Part shown: one piece after another, positions 43,560 to 55,347 of the stretch
How the letters are laid out: each line of letters starts with the position of its first letter
Numbering within the stretch: position 1 is the first letter of the stretch
Assembly (NCBI GenBank): GCA_016748015.1
Contig: JAAOMT010000134.1
Coordinates: forward strand, 1,309,726 to 1,373,725
Source: Geosiphon pyriformis
Taxonomy: Eukaryota > Glomeromycota > Glomeromycetes > Archaeosporales > Geosiphonaceae
Direction of reading: 5' to 3'
Length of the DNA stretch: 64,000 nt
Notes under the pieces: generated by a model
The model's database searches: none
The model's input: only the letters and a program-made list of their open reading frames with translations
What the model was told of the DNA's origin: nothing
Position numbers and translations under genes: made by a program

Positions 43560-44175
43560 TTTTTATCTATTGAACTTTATCAGCTAGAATAAAAAGGTTA
43601 GTAAGTCCTATGAGAAACTGTTGGCAAGTTTCTGGGTAGAGCTCAAATATTAGGTCTTTTTCTTTAATTGTCTTTTTTATTCTTATTTCTGATTTTCCAT
43701 ATGGTAGGAATGTAATAGACTGCTCAGTTTTAATTACTTTGCCTTTTTTCTCTATTGTTTCAGTGAAATTTGCTTCAATTCTTTTTTTTGTCGATCTGAA
43801 ACCAAAAGTTCTTTTTGTTGTTTGTAACAATTCCTTATAATTTTCCACTGGCATGAATTTCCCAATTTTTACCAATAGTAGAAAAATTGCTTGTGTAATC
43901 TTTTTCTTAAATTCAATAGTATAAGATTTTTCTGAATTGTTCTATAGTAAAACCATCAAATTTCCAGTATAGTTGGAGTTAATTACTCCTCCTTGAATAC
44001 TTATTCCTTTTTTTGCGAGACTTGATTGCAACACTATTTGAACCATTATTCCTGGTAGAATTTCAACTGCTATTTTTAGGTTGATTTTGGTGATGCTTCT
44101 AGATGGTAACATTGTGGATTGGTCTTCTGGATAACATAAATTGAATCTGGCATCAGTTGGATGGGCTCTTTCAGG
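43560..44175 (-). pseudogene. D-family dUTPase-like domain and following linker
   Basis: Reading from about 44,165: ARFNLCYPEDQST (dUTPase motif 1 region, Asp now Asn), QSSLAKKGI (motif 2, Arg now Gln), GGVINSNYTGNL (motif 3, Asp now Asn) and KKITQAIFLLLVKI (motif 4). The linker with KTIKEKDLIFELYPETC follows (43,875-43,567 open). The equivalent E-family domain at 55,780-56,200 is better preserved. dUTPases remove dUTP and prevent uracil entering DNA; with these changes this copy would not be active. Confidence 0.75.
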
Positions 44176-44285
44176 TACTATTTTTAAGTGCCTATTGTCA
44201 TAGTACTAGATGCTAATCTCCTAATCTAGATTGGTATAGGCTAAAATATTTTCTGACTTGGGACTGTCAGGTGAGTTTTGTTGAT

Positions 44286-45010
44286 TTATTGATTGATTTT
44301 GGTACTGCTGATTCTCAATTTCCATTTTTCTTGCCAAGTTTCTTTCGTATTAACACTCTTCACAGTGCTGACTTTAGTATGGAATAAGACAGTCTTTGCA
44401 AAAATAAGTGTTGATCTGGGCAAGATACTGTTCCTGTTCTTAGCGAGTGGAACACAGCTGTTGATAATTTTCTTGGAATTCGTCCACTGAGTCGAACATG
44501 TTGTAGTTGGTGACTTCATTGGCTATTTTGGCTGATACTTTCCAACATCATATTTCTTCAGTGATTTCTTCTCTTACTTTGGCTTGTGTGGTGTTGTATA
44601 ACTCATCCTCATCATGTGGGTAGTGCTGCAGTCTTCTTAATGCTCTGTTGAATACTGCTTTGAACAGCATTTCTCTTCTGCCTGGCATGTCAATCTAGTC
44701 GCACCCTTTTGGCAATAGTTTTCCACAAGCGAAACATGGTTCTTCGTTCTATTTTCTGTGTCTTTCTGGATAACCGTATTTTTCTTTGTTATAATGGTTA
44801 CAATAGTAGTTGGTGAAATTTTTTGGGTCTTTGTTTGGTGCGCTGCACACAGTCATAAACAAGAGTTTCTTATTGCAAACCGAACATTCTAGTTTTGGTC
44901 TACATTGCTGGCAGTTTCTTCATGGACTTGCCTGGTTCTATTCAGATCTTTCTTCACTTCTCCAAGTTGGTATGACTGGTAGTTCTGTTCATTGGTCATC
45001 AGCCCACAAG
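44286..45010 (-). pseudogene. D-family Cys-rich (zinc-ribbon-like) region
   Basis: Between protease and dUTPase the minus strand reads KLECSVCNKKLLFMTVC, YYCNHYN, EPCFACGKLLPKGCD and later AQINTYFCKDCLIP, HCEEC. Spacing and partner residues match the E-family region at 56,240-57,130, so this is a conserved domain with several CX2C pairs. Function is unknown; zinc binding is inferred from the cysteines. Confidence 0.65.
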
Positions 45011-45087
45011 AGCTGATAAGTTTTGATGGCTGGTAGGGCTGGATTTTTCTCGAATTTGAAAGTGGGTCTTTGGTTGGTGCTGGGTTT

Positions 45088-45594
45088 TTAAAAGTGGCTA
45101 CATGTGACTGAAATTCTGGTATGGTAGCCATTATAGTTGATAAGAAGTTCTTGGGTGGTCCAGTCTAGTGTAGTGTTGGCTTTTGTTAACCAGTCATTCC
45201 CTACTAATGCTTGATATTGTGTAGCATTCATTACTAATACTTTTGTAGGTATTATTATGCTGTTAATTTCAAAAAGGAATGAGTTAATTTTGCCATAAGG
45301 CAGCTTAGTACTTCCATCAGCTGTTATAATTTGGGACATTGCGGCGTGATTAACTTTAAAACCCAGTTGGTTTACTAGTTGAAGCATCACAATACTTCCA
45401 GTGGATCTACTGTCTAAGATGAATTTAATTGGCATGTTGTTTACTTTTGCTTCCGTGTACATAAAAGTGATTGGGTATTCCTCATCCAATACTGCTCCAC
45501 TAAATATAGTCTCTTTTTCCTCTAATTCAAAAGAAAAAATAGCTGCGAGGCTGCTATCTTTCATGACAATGGCTGGTGGTATTGTTTGGATCAA
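45088..45594 (-). pseudogene. D-family aspartic protease
   Basis: An open frame with KFILDSRSTGSIVMLQLVNQLG (active-site D-S-G, with Arg in place of Gly), then AAMSQIITADGSTKLPYGKI, and ALVGNDWLTKANTTLDW, the usual C-terminal part of gypsy-type proteases. It would cleave the Gag-Pol polyprotein. The Gly-to-Arg change suggests inactivity. Confidence 0.8.
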
Positions 45595-45939
45595 GTTTGG
45601 CTATTGGTGATATTTTTGGTTCCAGGTATGTTACCATTAATATTTTCAAGATTTAAGTTTTCCGATATATTAAGATAAGTTGGCTGGAAATTTGGATAGT
45701 TTGAGTAGTTTGCATTTGTTTGCTGATTAAGTCCTACGCAGTTTGGGTTTTTCTGAACCAATGCATTTTGATTCCACATGGGCTGATTTCGAGGCTTGAA
45801 ATGCCAATTTTGGTTGGCTACTATGAGCTGTTGCTGGTAAGTTTCTTGATTTTGGTATGTGGTGAAGTATTGACATGGTATTGGCATGTATTGATTTCTG
45901 AGCATTTGGGGGGCACATAATAATTATTTTCACATGTCT

Positions 45940-46760
45940 CTTACATCATTTGTATTTGACATTGGCCAATCAAATGTCCTATGCATTTGCAAAAATGGCA
46001 GATGTGTGTTTCTGTTCTGAAATTCTGACGTAATAAGTAATTATTTTAGCTGCTACTAAATTTCTGGTTGCATTTTTGAGGTGGTTGGTATGTATTACTT
46101 CTTCTTAGATCCAAGGTGAAATAACTTTCTATTTTCTTAGAAAGTTCCTCCCCTAATTGTGTTACTCTCTTTTCTAATGTTTCTGTCTTGTTTTTCTTCA
46201 TTACTATGTTAACCATTTGACTATGGTTAGCTTCTTTCTTAGCTGATTTAAGGACTCTGGCAAGCGTAATAGCTTCTGGTAAGGAATTAGAGTAGACAGG
46301 GTGTACTCTTCCTAAAATGCTGCTTTTTAATCCTCTAATAAATTGATTTAAAACCTGAAGATTGGTATAGTATCCTTGCTCAATCACTTCAATCTGATGG
46401 TGAATTCAATTGAATCAAGCAAGATATTGGGTGACAGTTTCACCTGTACCTTACTTAATAGTATTAAATTTGTTCTGCAGTTAGATTACAGCATTTGGGT
46501 CGCTAAAATACTTCAAGAATGCATCTTTGAATTCAGCAAAGCTTGTGGGTTTTGTTTCCAAGCTTTGATACCATGAGTTAGCAGTGCCTTTTAAAAAGAA
46601 AGATAATGTTTGAATTGCTTTTTGATTATTCCAGTTATTTGTCTGAATGGCTTTTTGTGCTTCTCTGAGCCATGTGTACATGTCTGTTTCTTCTTCCTTT
46701 CCTGAAAAATCTGTTAATTGCATGATGTATGATGTGGCCATTTCATCATTGTTTTCTGCT
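45940..46760 (-). pseudogene. D-family gag capsid and CCHC
   Basis: Capsid segment at 46,741-46,481 (MQLTDFSGKEEETDMYTWL, WYQSLETKPTSFAEFKDAFL) continues at 46,387-46,046 (LNQFIRGLKSSILGRVHP, AITLARVLKSAKKEANHSQ). A CX2CX4HX4C knuckle (CHFCKCIGHLIGQC) lies at about 45,960-46,000. A frame break lies near 46,400-46,470. Confidence 0.82.
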
Positions 46761-47200
46761 AGTGGGTTTATTGGTCTAAGAGAAGGTGAGATGATATTTT
46801 CTTAAGTATCCCTAAAGGTGGCTTCACTTATATCTGGTTCTTTCTCTTGATTACGAGTTTCTTGGTTTCTGGACTGGCTACTTGTTCTAGTGACCAGTCT
46901 TGTGTTTGTTTTTTCACTGGTTTCTTCAGATTCTGATTCTGACTTCTCTTTGCAGTTTTTAAATCCCACTCCAAATTTTGGTTGAAAAAAGAGTTTTTGG
47001 AATAGTAATAAATATCCTTCTGTAATTGGTATATCTTCCTAATTGTGTTGTTTGAGATTCTCAGTATAATTAAAAGTTTTCGGCATTTGTGGAGTTGATG
47101 TAGATAATGATGCAGCTCCTAATAGGAATTAAATTTTATTATCTGGGGAAAAATGGTAAGATCTTTCTTCTGGCAAATAAAGGCGTTGTTTTTTTATTGA

Positions 47201-47640
47201 TTACACAACGTTTTTCTTGGGCGTTTGGGTGGGTGTTCCTAATTTTTGTTGATTTTCTTTATGATTAATTTCTGGATTATGGACGTGTTCTCTGGTGTTC
47301 TTTGTGGATATTGGATAATTTTTGTTGGTGTATTGCTTAATTTTGCCATGAATTTGAACAATAATTGTGGCTAATACTATTGTTTTTTTTGTAGTAAATT
47401 GAGATAATTCCCTATATAATTGATGTTTTGTGTCATTTGGTTCTTCTTTTCTTTCTATGTGATAATTTATTCTGGCATTAATGTAATAGATGAGGGCGTT
47501 TTCAGCTGGACAATACTCTTCTGGTAATCCAAAATTACTTTGATATTGTAAATAAAGAGCACAGCAGAATTCAACAACAGTGAGGTTAGGAGTTTTTGTT
47601 ATCACTTTTGTTTCTTCTTTTTTAGCAATGAATTATTGCT
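47201..47640 (-). pseudogene. D-family gag N-terminal domain
   Basis: Open frame with VVEFCCALYLQYQSNFGLPE, PAENALIYYINARINYHIE, ATIIVQIHGKIKQYTNKNYPI. It has the same arrangement as the E-family N-terminal domain (60,488-61,120), with modest residue identity. Domain of unknown function, upstream of capsid. Confidence 0.7.
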
Positions 47641-47687
47641 AATTATTATTTTCTTTTTGATTTTCTTTTCTCGTAAGGTTCATCAAA

Positions 47688-48511
47688 TGTTATGGGAATG
47701 TTTTTTTGATATATTTTAATTGTTGATTTCCCGTTTTAATTGCAATCAATCTCTCATGAGTTCCTCTATTTTATGTGTTGGATATTAATAATGATGTACT
47801 GAAGATTTTCTCTTGATGTTGTAATGTAAGTCTTCTCTTTAATTCTAATTGTTTTTGTATATTGTGTACTCCTTCCCAAAGGCTAATCTGAAATTTACCC
47901 ACTGTCTGGGATCTCCTCTGAAGCTATCTTTGCAATTGTCTGATGTGTTTCTCTAATCTAAAAACACGGAATGTTAATGGTCTTTTTGTGATTTCCCTAA
48001 GTATATAATAAAGCTTTTTTTTAATTTAATTAGTAACCACATGAATAATCTTGATCAGAGATTATTTTTCCAAAGGGTTCAGAGATGGAATGATAGTTTT
48101 ATTCACTAGAGAAAGTATGTGAATTCTATTGTTAATCTTGTAATTGTGATGTTCATTCAATTTATTATTATTATTTTTTATTAATTCTTTTTGAATAAGA
48201 TTTTATTTAGATATTTGTTGCTTTTAGTTGAAGCTTGTTTTTTTTCATTATTAAAAACTATTGTATATATATATAATTATTGTTTTACAAAATAACGTCT
48301 TGTAATACTCTATTTCCATTATTTCTAAATAGTGCTTATTGCTATTGTGAAATAGTGCTTGCTGCTTTTGCATGATAATGCTTGCTGCTATTGTAAAATA
48401 GTGCTTGCTGTTATTTGTAAATTATTTCTTTTTATAAATTGTTGCTGTGCTATTTCATGATTGGCTAATTTATATTATTTATAATTCTTTTTAAATTCTT
48501 GAATTGTAACA
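47688..48511 (-). repeat. D-family 5' LTR
   Basis: Partner of 40,835-41,635; starts TGTTATGGGAATG and ends GAATTGTAACA. The tgcttgctgctattgt array is at about 48,330-48,425, with four units against three in the other LTR. Confidence 0.88.
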
Positions 48512-48515
48512 ATGC

Positions 48516-48994
48516 CTGGTATAATTCTATGCTTTATATCAGCACTTTTAGAATTCAATATTAAGTATCAGATTTGCTTTTCAGTTATGTTTTATTCAAT
48601 AATCTTCAAATGCTACACTTATACATTTTAGAAAAAGGGTAAGAATTAACCAACAAATAATCTTTTATCTCAAGATGTTCAGATACTTGAAGGTAAAGAA
48701 AGGAGAAATTAATAATAAAAGAAGGATTGAGATGAAAGTTGTTATTTTATTTATTCTTAATTATTTTGAACATGCTTTTCTATAGCTAAGAGATTTATTG
48801 CTTACATAATTGTCAAAAGTGGTCAATGATAAAGTTAACAACTAGGTCAATAATCAGGTCAATGGTTAAGTCAATAATTAGATCAATGATCAGGTCAATA
48901 GTCAGGTTATTAATCAGATCAATGATTACTATCTAAAAATAGAGTGGCTAATATATAAGATAATTAATAAGAAGTATAAGTTTTAACCATAAAA
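48516..48994 (-). repeat. F-family 3' LTR, second part
   Basis: Continuation of 40,611-40,834 after element D. It contains the inverse of the F array (words ggtcaatagtcaggtta, about 48,830-48,930) and ends at ttttaaccataaaa (from TGTTATGG), next to the F internal region. Confidence 0.85.
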
Positions 48995-49840
48995 TTATCT
49001 TTTCCAAAGAAATTAAGCTCCAGTGAAATCAAGCTATTTATGGTGTAATCTATTTAAAGGGTTTTATCTAACTCAAAGCTAACTAGTTTGTTGAATTTTT
49101 TTGTGGATAAGCTATATAACACTTGAAATGAAATGAGTTTTGTATTTAAGAAACCAAATCTTTGTATTAGATTTTTAGCTTTTTTAGCAATAGTTAAAAC
49201 TCTTAAGACATCTAACTATATAATATCCAAAATTTTTGTCTGTATCTCTAAAGTTGTTTTCTTCATAAGTTTCATATCTTCTATGATTTCACCAAGGTGA
49301 CCATAAAGTTCTAATTGCCTTCTATATAACAAGTTTTTGTCTATGGGTAAGATTTCTTGAAGTGTTTTTTCAATTGTGTTGAAAGATAGAAGTATAGTTG
49401 CTGTTATACTTTCTACCAGATATTTATCCATTTTACTACCAATTTTTTCCCTTTTAGTAGTGGTTTTCTTTGGTTTAATAATAGTATGTGTTCCACTGTT
49501 ATCAGTTATAATGGTTTGTTTTCCAATAGTCAGAGTAGTATTTAAATAGTTTTTGATTCAATATTCATAAAAAGTATAAAAGATGTTTTGAATGTTTTGA
49601 TCCAGAAAATAATTGTTTATGTTGATTGAAGATACTTCTGTTTTGGAAATAGTACATTTATTTATACTTGTTTTTTGCTGATTAATTGAGTCAGTATTAC
49701 CACAACAAACAGCCAATCAGATTGTTTATGATATTTCTTGAGTTGTGTACCATGAACAGGACAATCATTAAAAATTGTTCCAAATTGATCTTAAAGAATA
49801 TAAAAACCATTGTTTAAAACTTTGTTGACTATAAAGGGTC
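48995..49840 (-). pseudogene. F-family C-terminal tail after integrase
   Basis: Minus-strand readings include KPKKTTTKREKIG and the open stretch 49,431-49,216 (DKYLVESITATILLSFNTIEKTLQEI, GHLGEIIEDMKLMKK), rich in coiled-coil-like heptads. It lies between integrase and LTR. The plus-strand F copy lacks this part. Role unknown. Confidence 0.6.
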
Positions 49841-50997
49841 TTTCTATTAGCTAAAAAATTTATTACCATAGACATTGTTTCTGTCTGAATAGTATTCTAG
49901 TACCAAGTTACCAACACTTAAAAAAAGTGTTTTATAGGTTTTCTTTTTCTTATGCTTTTCTTGGAACTGTTTTATCTTTTTAAAAGCAATTATTCGTGCT
50001 TCTACCAAGGAGTCAAGAATGGTACTAAGTTTTTTTTGCAAAATGTCTTTGTAATTTCTTATTGTGATTTTTTCAAAGGGTATTGTTTTAATGTTAGTTT
50101 CTATTGGTAGTGTTGCCATGTGTTCATAGAGCAGATAAAAAAATTTATAACTTGTTATGTTATAATTTACAGTTCTATAAGCAAACAAAGCTGAAGACAG
50201 TACTTTGTCTCATAAGTTTGTTTCTCCACTGGTTTTGGCTAGGATTTCACATAATGTTCTATTGAAACATTCCACTAAGCCATTTGTTTAGGAGTGATAA
50301 AAGAAGAAAAGTTTATGATGTATTCCCATTTTTCTACAAAGTTCTTCAACCAATATACTGAGAAAAGCTTTTTTTTTATCAGATAAAAGTTTTTGGGACA
50401 GCCATGACAGCAGATAATATCTTCATAAATGAAATTGGCTATTAAAACTGCTGTTTTGTCTGAGGTGGCTCTTGCTTCTACTCACTTTGTAAGATAGTTG
50501 GTAGCTGTAATAATATATCTGTTGCTATTAGAAGTTATTGCTAAAAGTCCAACAACATCTATACCAATTCTGTCAAATAGTTGATCAACAGAGATTGGAT
50601 GGATATCTTTTTTGCAATTGGGTTTGCTTTTTCTTTGGCAGATGTTACAGGTTTTGATGTATTCAGCAATGTCTTTTTCCAAGGTAGGCCAATAATAGTG
50701 AGCTAAAGTTTTCTGAATTGTTTTTGTTTTTTCAAAGTGTCCAGCTAATGGGTCAGTGTGCATGTTGTATATTACAATTTCTCATTTTTCAAATATGATG
50801 ACTCTTTGGGAGCAGTCAGAATCTTTTTTATTTCTTTTATATAGTTGGTTCTGGCGAATCAAATAGAAATTTGATTGTTTATGCAAATGTTCTCTTTGCT
50901 GTCAAGTGTATTTCAGTGGGTATTGTCCTTTATCCAAAAATTCTATTAAGGCAGAGTAGTTGTCCAAGTTCATTATTGTGTTTGTTTTGTGAGGAAG
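49841..50997 (-). pseudogene. F-family integrase (minus copy)
   Basis: HHCC domain and core start at 50,763-50,482 (DPLAGHFEKTKTIQK, CNICQRKSK, RIGIDVVGLLAI); the middle is shifted and has stops; the C-terminal core is at 50,188-49,847 (FAYRTVNYNITSYKFFYLLYE, KNYKDILQKKLSTILDSLV). The RNase H-integrase linker ends at 50,997, where element E is inserted; the same F sequence resumes at 61,984. Confidence 0.85.
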
Positions 50998-51001
50998 CTA
51001 C
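50998..51001 (+). repeat. Target duplication of element E (left)
   Basis: ctac here and at 61,984-61,987. Removing E with one copy gives continuous F sequence equivalent to 15,140-15,180 in the plus-strand F copy. Confidence 0.85.
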
Positions 51002-51846
51002 TGTTACAGGTAACTATTTCTGGTGTTGGATTAAATAACAAATCCATAACTTGGTGTTAAAAGTTATTTGCATTGATGTTAATAATCTGAAGGTTTTGTA
51101 TCTGAAGGTTTCAGTTTGAGTTCTTTGTATAATGAACAGAGATTCAATAGTGATTTTATCCATAGCTTCCCAGAATCGCAATTCTGTCAATTCTTCTCTC
51201 GGCATGATGACCAGCAATCCTTTGATAAGTATTCCATATCTTTTGTACATGTCCTACCCTCTCGCAGAGGTCTTTTACCAGGCAATCTTTGACATTAGTA
51301 ATCTAGCACTTTATTCAACCAATTAGTGCACAACAATAAAATCAAGATAAAATAAAAAAAAAAAAAAAAAAAAATCATAAATAAGCCAAGACAATTTGCA
51401 AGTTAGTATTCCATCAATAGCCATGATCAAAAGCTATTGTTCTAGTGTGGTTAAGTATTAACTATTATCAACATGAAGTGTTGATAGTGACAGCGAGTTT
51501 GAGATAACAAACAGTTATTTATTTGTGGTTCAGAAAGTTGTCAAGATAAAATCTAAACAGAGAGGTCTGTCTTTTTAGCTTCTAATCTTACTGTTATATA
51601 TACATAATTGAGATTCCTCAATTTCTCAATTTTTCACAACAGGAATCCTGGAATTTCTGGAATTCTGCAATTCTTTTGAGAGGAATCCTGGAATTCTGGA
51701 ATTCTGTGATTTCTTGTAAGAATCCTGTAATTCTTGGAATCCTATAATTCCTGAGAGGAATCCTGGAATTCCACATTTTACTACATCTACTTCTGATTGG
51801 TTAATAACTATGCTAATATATATTCCCTATATTTCTATAAGTAATA
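51002..51846 (-). repeat. E-family 3' LTR
   Basis: Starts TGTTACAGGTAAC and ends TATAAGTAATA (from GAGTAACA). GAATTC-type array at about 51,612-51,775; TATA (atatatacataatt, about 51,595) beside it. Confidence 0.9.
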
Positions 51847-51868
51847 TTATTTCTTTCTTTTAATATTG

Positions 51869-52935
51869 AGCTCCATCGAAATCTAACTCTGTTAATTCTC
51901 CTTCTTGAAGTATTTTCTGAATTTTATTTTCGAGAATTACTTGTGTTATTTGAGTCTGTAATTCTTCAAATTGAGTGTTGGTGATCTTTCCTAATTGATT
52001 ACTGGTAACCGTATCCATTGCTTTGTTGAGTAAAATTTCTGGTTGATCCTGAAATGCTGTGTGTATTCAGTATATGGCTCGAGCCTGTGTGAATAAGTTG
52101 TTCTTTCCCAAAAAATGTTTTAATTGTTGTAGTATTTTTGTGTCAAATAATCACTTTGTTTTATTTGTATATAGATTCTGAATATTTACATGTTGTCCCA
52201 AGTAAAAATAACAATAGTTTTTTGGAAATTGTTGTATCCACCAATTTCAAGTTTCTTTAGTTAACTCTTAGTATAGTGCCTCTTTTGTTGACTCTTTTAT
52301 TGTTAATTTTACTTTTGCAATGATTTTGTCAACAGTATTTTCTGTTTTCTTCTGTGTTCTATGTGGTGATGTTTTTCTAGTGTCTTGATATCAGATAGTT
52401 TGTTGATTAATTGTAATTTCTATTTCTTGGTGTTGAATCAATTGAAAGAGTTGTTGTGCTAATGAGTGGATATTGTCTGTAATTTCTATTTTTCTGATAT
52501 TTTTTGTCACATCTACCATGTTTTTATATATTCTTTTGATGGATTAATTTAACATATTGTTGTCAATGATGATGATTGGTTTCAGATCTCGTGGAATCTT
52601 CTCTGGTTGGACTAGTATCTTCTGTACTCTTAATTGTGGAATATTACTGGTAGATGGTGGTGTAATGTTGTGGTATAATTTCAGTCAATCTCCATGTGCT
52701 GCTTTGGTTAAGATTTTGTTATCCAGTCTTAATTTGTAAGCTTCATTCCCTAGAATTTCTTCTATGTGAAATGGTCCATCCTATTTGGGGTTGAATTTTC
52801 CACTCCATTGTTTTTCTGCTTTGGTATGATGTAAGAGTACTTTGTCTCCAATCTTGAATTCAATTGGTTTGTCTGATAGTTGATTATCATGTCTTTTTTT
52901 CTGTTTCTCTTGTAACTTTTGTATATTATCAGCTG
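51869..52935 (-). pseudogene. E-family C-terminal tail
   Basis: Readings include NWWIQQFPKNYCYFYLGQ, LYTNKTK, TQITQVILENKIQ and the end GELTELDFDGAQY just before the polypurine tract. The same tail end is seen at 9,881-10,366 and 18,255-18,300. Amphipathic and Lys-rich; no known domain recognised. Confidence 0.65.
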
Positions 52936-53765
52936 CTCTTTTTCATTTGTTTTCCAATGTTTCCATTAAGTCATATGTTTTTCTTAACAATGTTTCTTGG
53001 AAATTTTCTTCTGTTATTTGTTCAGTTGAATATGTGTTAACCTCTATCTCAACTAATAATGTTGCTGTTCTACCGTATATTAATTCAAATGGTGTTGTTT
53101 GTGTGGTGTTTTGCTTCATTGTCCGATAAGCAAATAATACTGATAGTATGAACAAATCTCATTCATTCTGGATTTCTTGGCTGAATTTTGCTATTGCTTT
53201 ACACAATATTTTATTAAATCTTTTAACTAATCCATTGGTTTGTGGATGATATAGTGATGATAGTGGTTTCTTAATTCCGAATCTTTGGCTTAGTTCTGCT
53301 AATGTTTTATTTACAAAATGGGTTCCTTGGTCTGATAATAGTTTTTTTGGACATCCATGTCAACAAATCAGATCTTGATGGACGAATTTGGCAACAGATT
53401 CTGCATCCACTCTTTGAATTGCTTTGGCTTCTGGCTATTTAATAAGATAGTTCATGGCTACTGCAATATATCTGTTGCTTCTGCTGGTAATTGTCAATGG
53501 TCTGACTAAATTGATTCCAATATGATCAAATGATTGTCCCACTTTAATTGGTCTCAATGGTTCACTGGGTCTTGTTCCTCCTCTTTTTTGACAAGCATTA
53601 CAATTTTGCACATATTGGATGATGTCTGAATACATTGATGGCCAATAGTATCTCTTTCTGGTTCTTTTCATGGTTGCTTCTTTATGAAAATGTTCTGCAG
53701 TTGGATCTGAGTGCATGTTGAACAGTATTGTCTCCTTTTCTGGTTCTGTAATTACTCTGGTTGGT
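52936..53765 (-). pseudogene. E-family integrase
   Basis: HHCC and core start at 53,716-53,435 (DPTAEHFHKEATMKRTRKRYYW, CNACQKRGG, DHIGINLVRPL, where the first catalytic Asp appears as Asn in GIN). The later SDxGxxF and NG..E regions lie in 53,430-53,160 with stops, and the C-terminal core at 53,155-52,943 (LFAYRTMKQNTTQTTPFELIYG). Inserts cDNA in active elements; here inactive. Confidence 0.85.
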
Positions 53766-53987
53766 TGATCTGAATCTTTTTTATTTTTCCGATAAAGTAT
53801 ATTTTGGTGAGTGATAAAATATTTGAATTGTTGTTTGATCCTTTTTTGTTCTGGTTGAGATAATTTCTCCTTGAATTGTTGAATATCTATATAATGTTGA
53901 AGTTGTTGATATTTTTGTGTGTTTATCTTTTGTTATATTTTCGTGAGTATTGTTTTGGTTTTGTTATATTTTTGGGTTGAAATGTTC

Positions 53988-54560
53988 TTAGATTTGTCTT
54001 ATTTGTAACAAACTGTTGGCATTTCCATTGTCTTTTCTCTTTTTATAATGTATGGTATAAGTATATGTTGAAAGTGCCATTTTCCATCTTAATTGTCTGC
54101 TATCTCCAAATTCTTGTTTTTGGAGTGATGTTAATCCTTTGTGATCTGTGTACACCTCAAACTTTTGGCTCAAGTATTCTTTCCATTTCATAACTGCCCA
54201 ATAGATTGCTAAATGTTTTAATTCTGGTGTTCCATAGTTCTTTTTAGCTGGTATTAAATTTCAGCTGGCATATGTGACTGGATGTTCTCTTTCATCCAAT
54301 TCTCTCTGAGATAGTACTGCTCCTAATACTTGACCTGATGCATCAGTGGTGATAATGAATGGTTTACTATGATCTGAATAGATCAATACTAAAGCTTGAA
54401 TAAGCTTTCTTCTTAAGATGTCAAATGCTTCTTGCTGGGTTTCAGTCCATTTATACTTTGCATTTTTGGTTTGAAGATTATTGAGTGGTTGTGCTATCTT
54501 TGAAAAGTTCTTTATAAAACATCTATAATAGTTTGTGAATTCCAAGAATGATTTCAGCTC
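53988..54560 (-). pseudogene. E-family RNase H
   Basis: Motifs: IITTDASGQVLGAVLSQ (about 54,350), a degraded LECLAVVWA region near 54,210, KFEVYTDHKGLTSL (about 54,155) and NGNANSLLQI at the end. The end of RT (FLEFTNYYRCFIKNFSKIAQPL) precedes it in the same open stretch 54,713-54,261. Confidence 0.83.
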
Positions 54561-55345
54561 AGTTATGTTGATTGGTATTGGAAAGTTCTTTACTATCTCT
54601 ATTTTCTCCAGATCTGTTTTTATGCCGTCTTTGCTAACTATGTGTCCCAAAAATTTTAGTTCTGTTTTGCCAAAAAACACTTTGTTGCATTCAATTTTAA
54701 TCCTGCTTGTCATAGTCTTTCGAACACTTGTTGGAGATAATGTAGATGATCATCAAATGTTTTTGAGAACACATTGGTGTCATCCAAGTATACAACTACT
54801 GATTTCCATAATAAGCCAGTATACACAATTTCCATTAGCCGTTGGAATGTAGCTAGAGCATTGGTTAAGCTAAATGGCATAACTTTAAACTCAAAGTTTC
54901 CTTCTCTTGTGGTGAATGCTGTTTTTTTTTGTCGGCTGGATCCATGGCTACTTGCCAATAACTGCTATCCAAGTCCAATATTGAAAACCATTTGTTTCCT
55001 CCAAAAGCATTAAATAATTCTTGGATCTATGAAGTTAGATAACTGTCTCCACGAGTAACTCCATTGAGTTTTCTGTAGTCTACACAAAATCTGATCTTTC
55101 CATTCTTCTTCTGGATGAGTACCATTGGTGATGACTATGAGCTTATTGATGGCTGAATTAGCCTGTTGTTAAGCATTCGATTAATTTCTTAATGGATGAT
55201 CTCATGGCTTGCTAGTGATACTCTGTATGCTCTTTGTTTAATTGGCATTGCATTTCCAGTTTTAATCTGGTGTTGGATGATATCAGTTCTGCCAAATTTG
55301 TTTTCACTGGCAAAAATATCATTAAAATTGTTGAGTAACATTTTT
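54561..55345 (-). pseudogene. E-family reverse transcriptase
   Basis: Motif C VVVYLDDTNVFSKTFDDHL lies at about 54,800-54,745 with both catalytic Asp; motif B region FEFKVMPFSLTNALATFQRL at about 54,890-54,830; earlier motifs (LVIKKKNGKIRFCVDYRKLN-like) at about 55,140-55,050 are interrupted by stops. CNKVFFGKTELKFLGHIVSKD follows. The frame between 54,958 and 55,345 is broken several times. Confidence 0.85.
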
Positions 55346-55347
55346 AG

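Larger units (their letters stand above)
40835..48511 (-). mobile_element. D-family Ty3/gypsy element, complete LTRs, integrase missing
   Basis: A 7,677-bp element between 4-bp duplications (atgc). Its LTRs are 40,835-41,635 and 47,688-48,511, ends TGTTATGG and TGTAACA. Minus-strand order: gag N-terminal domain, capsid, CCHC, protease, Cys-rich region, dUTPase-like domain, RT, RNase H; then the sequence jumps to the C-terminal tail. No HHCC or DDE integrase is present. Differences between its LTRs are almost all transitions. It would need integrase from another element, and stops make it inactive now. Confidence 0.88.
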
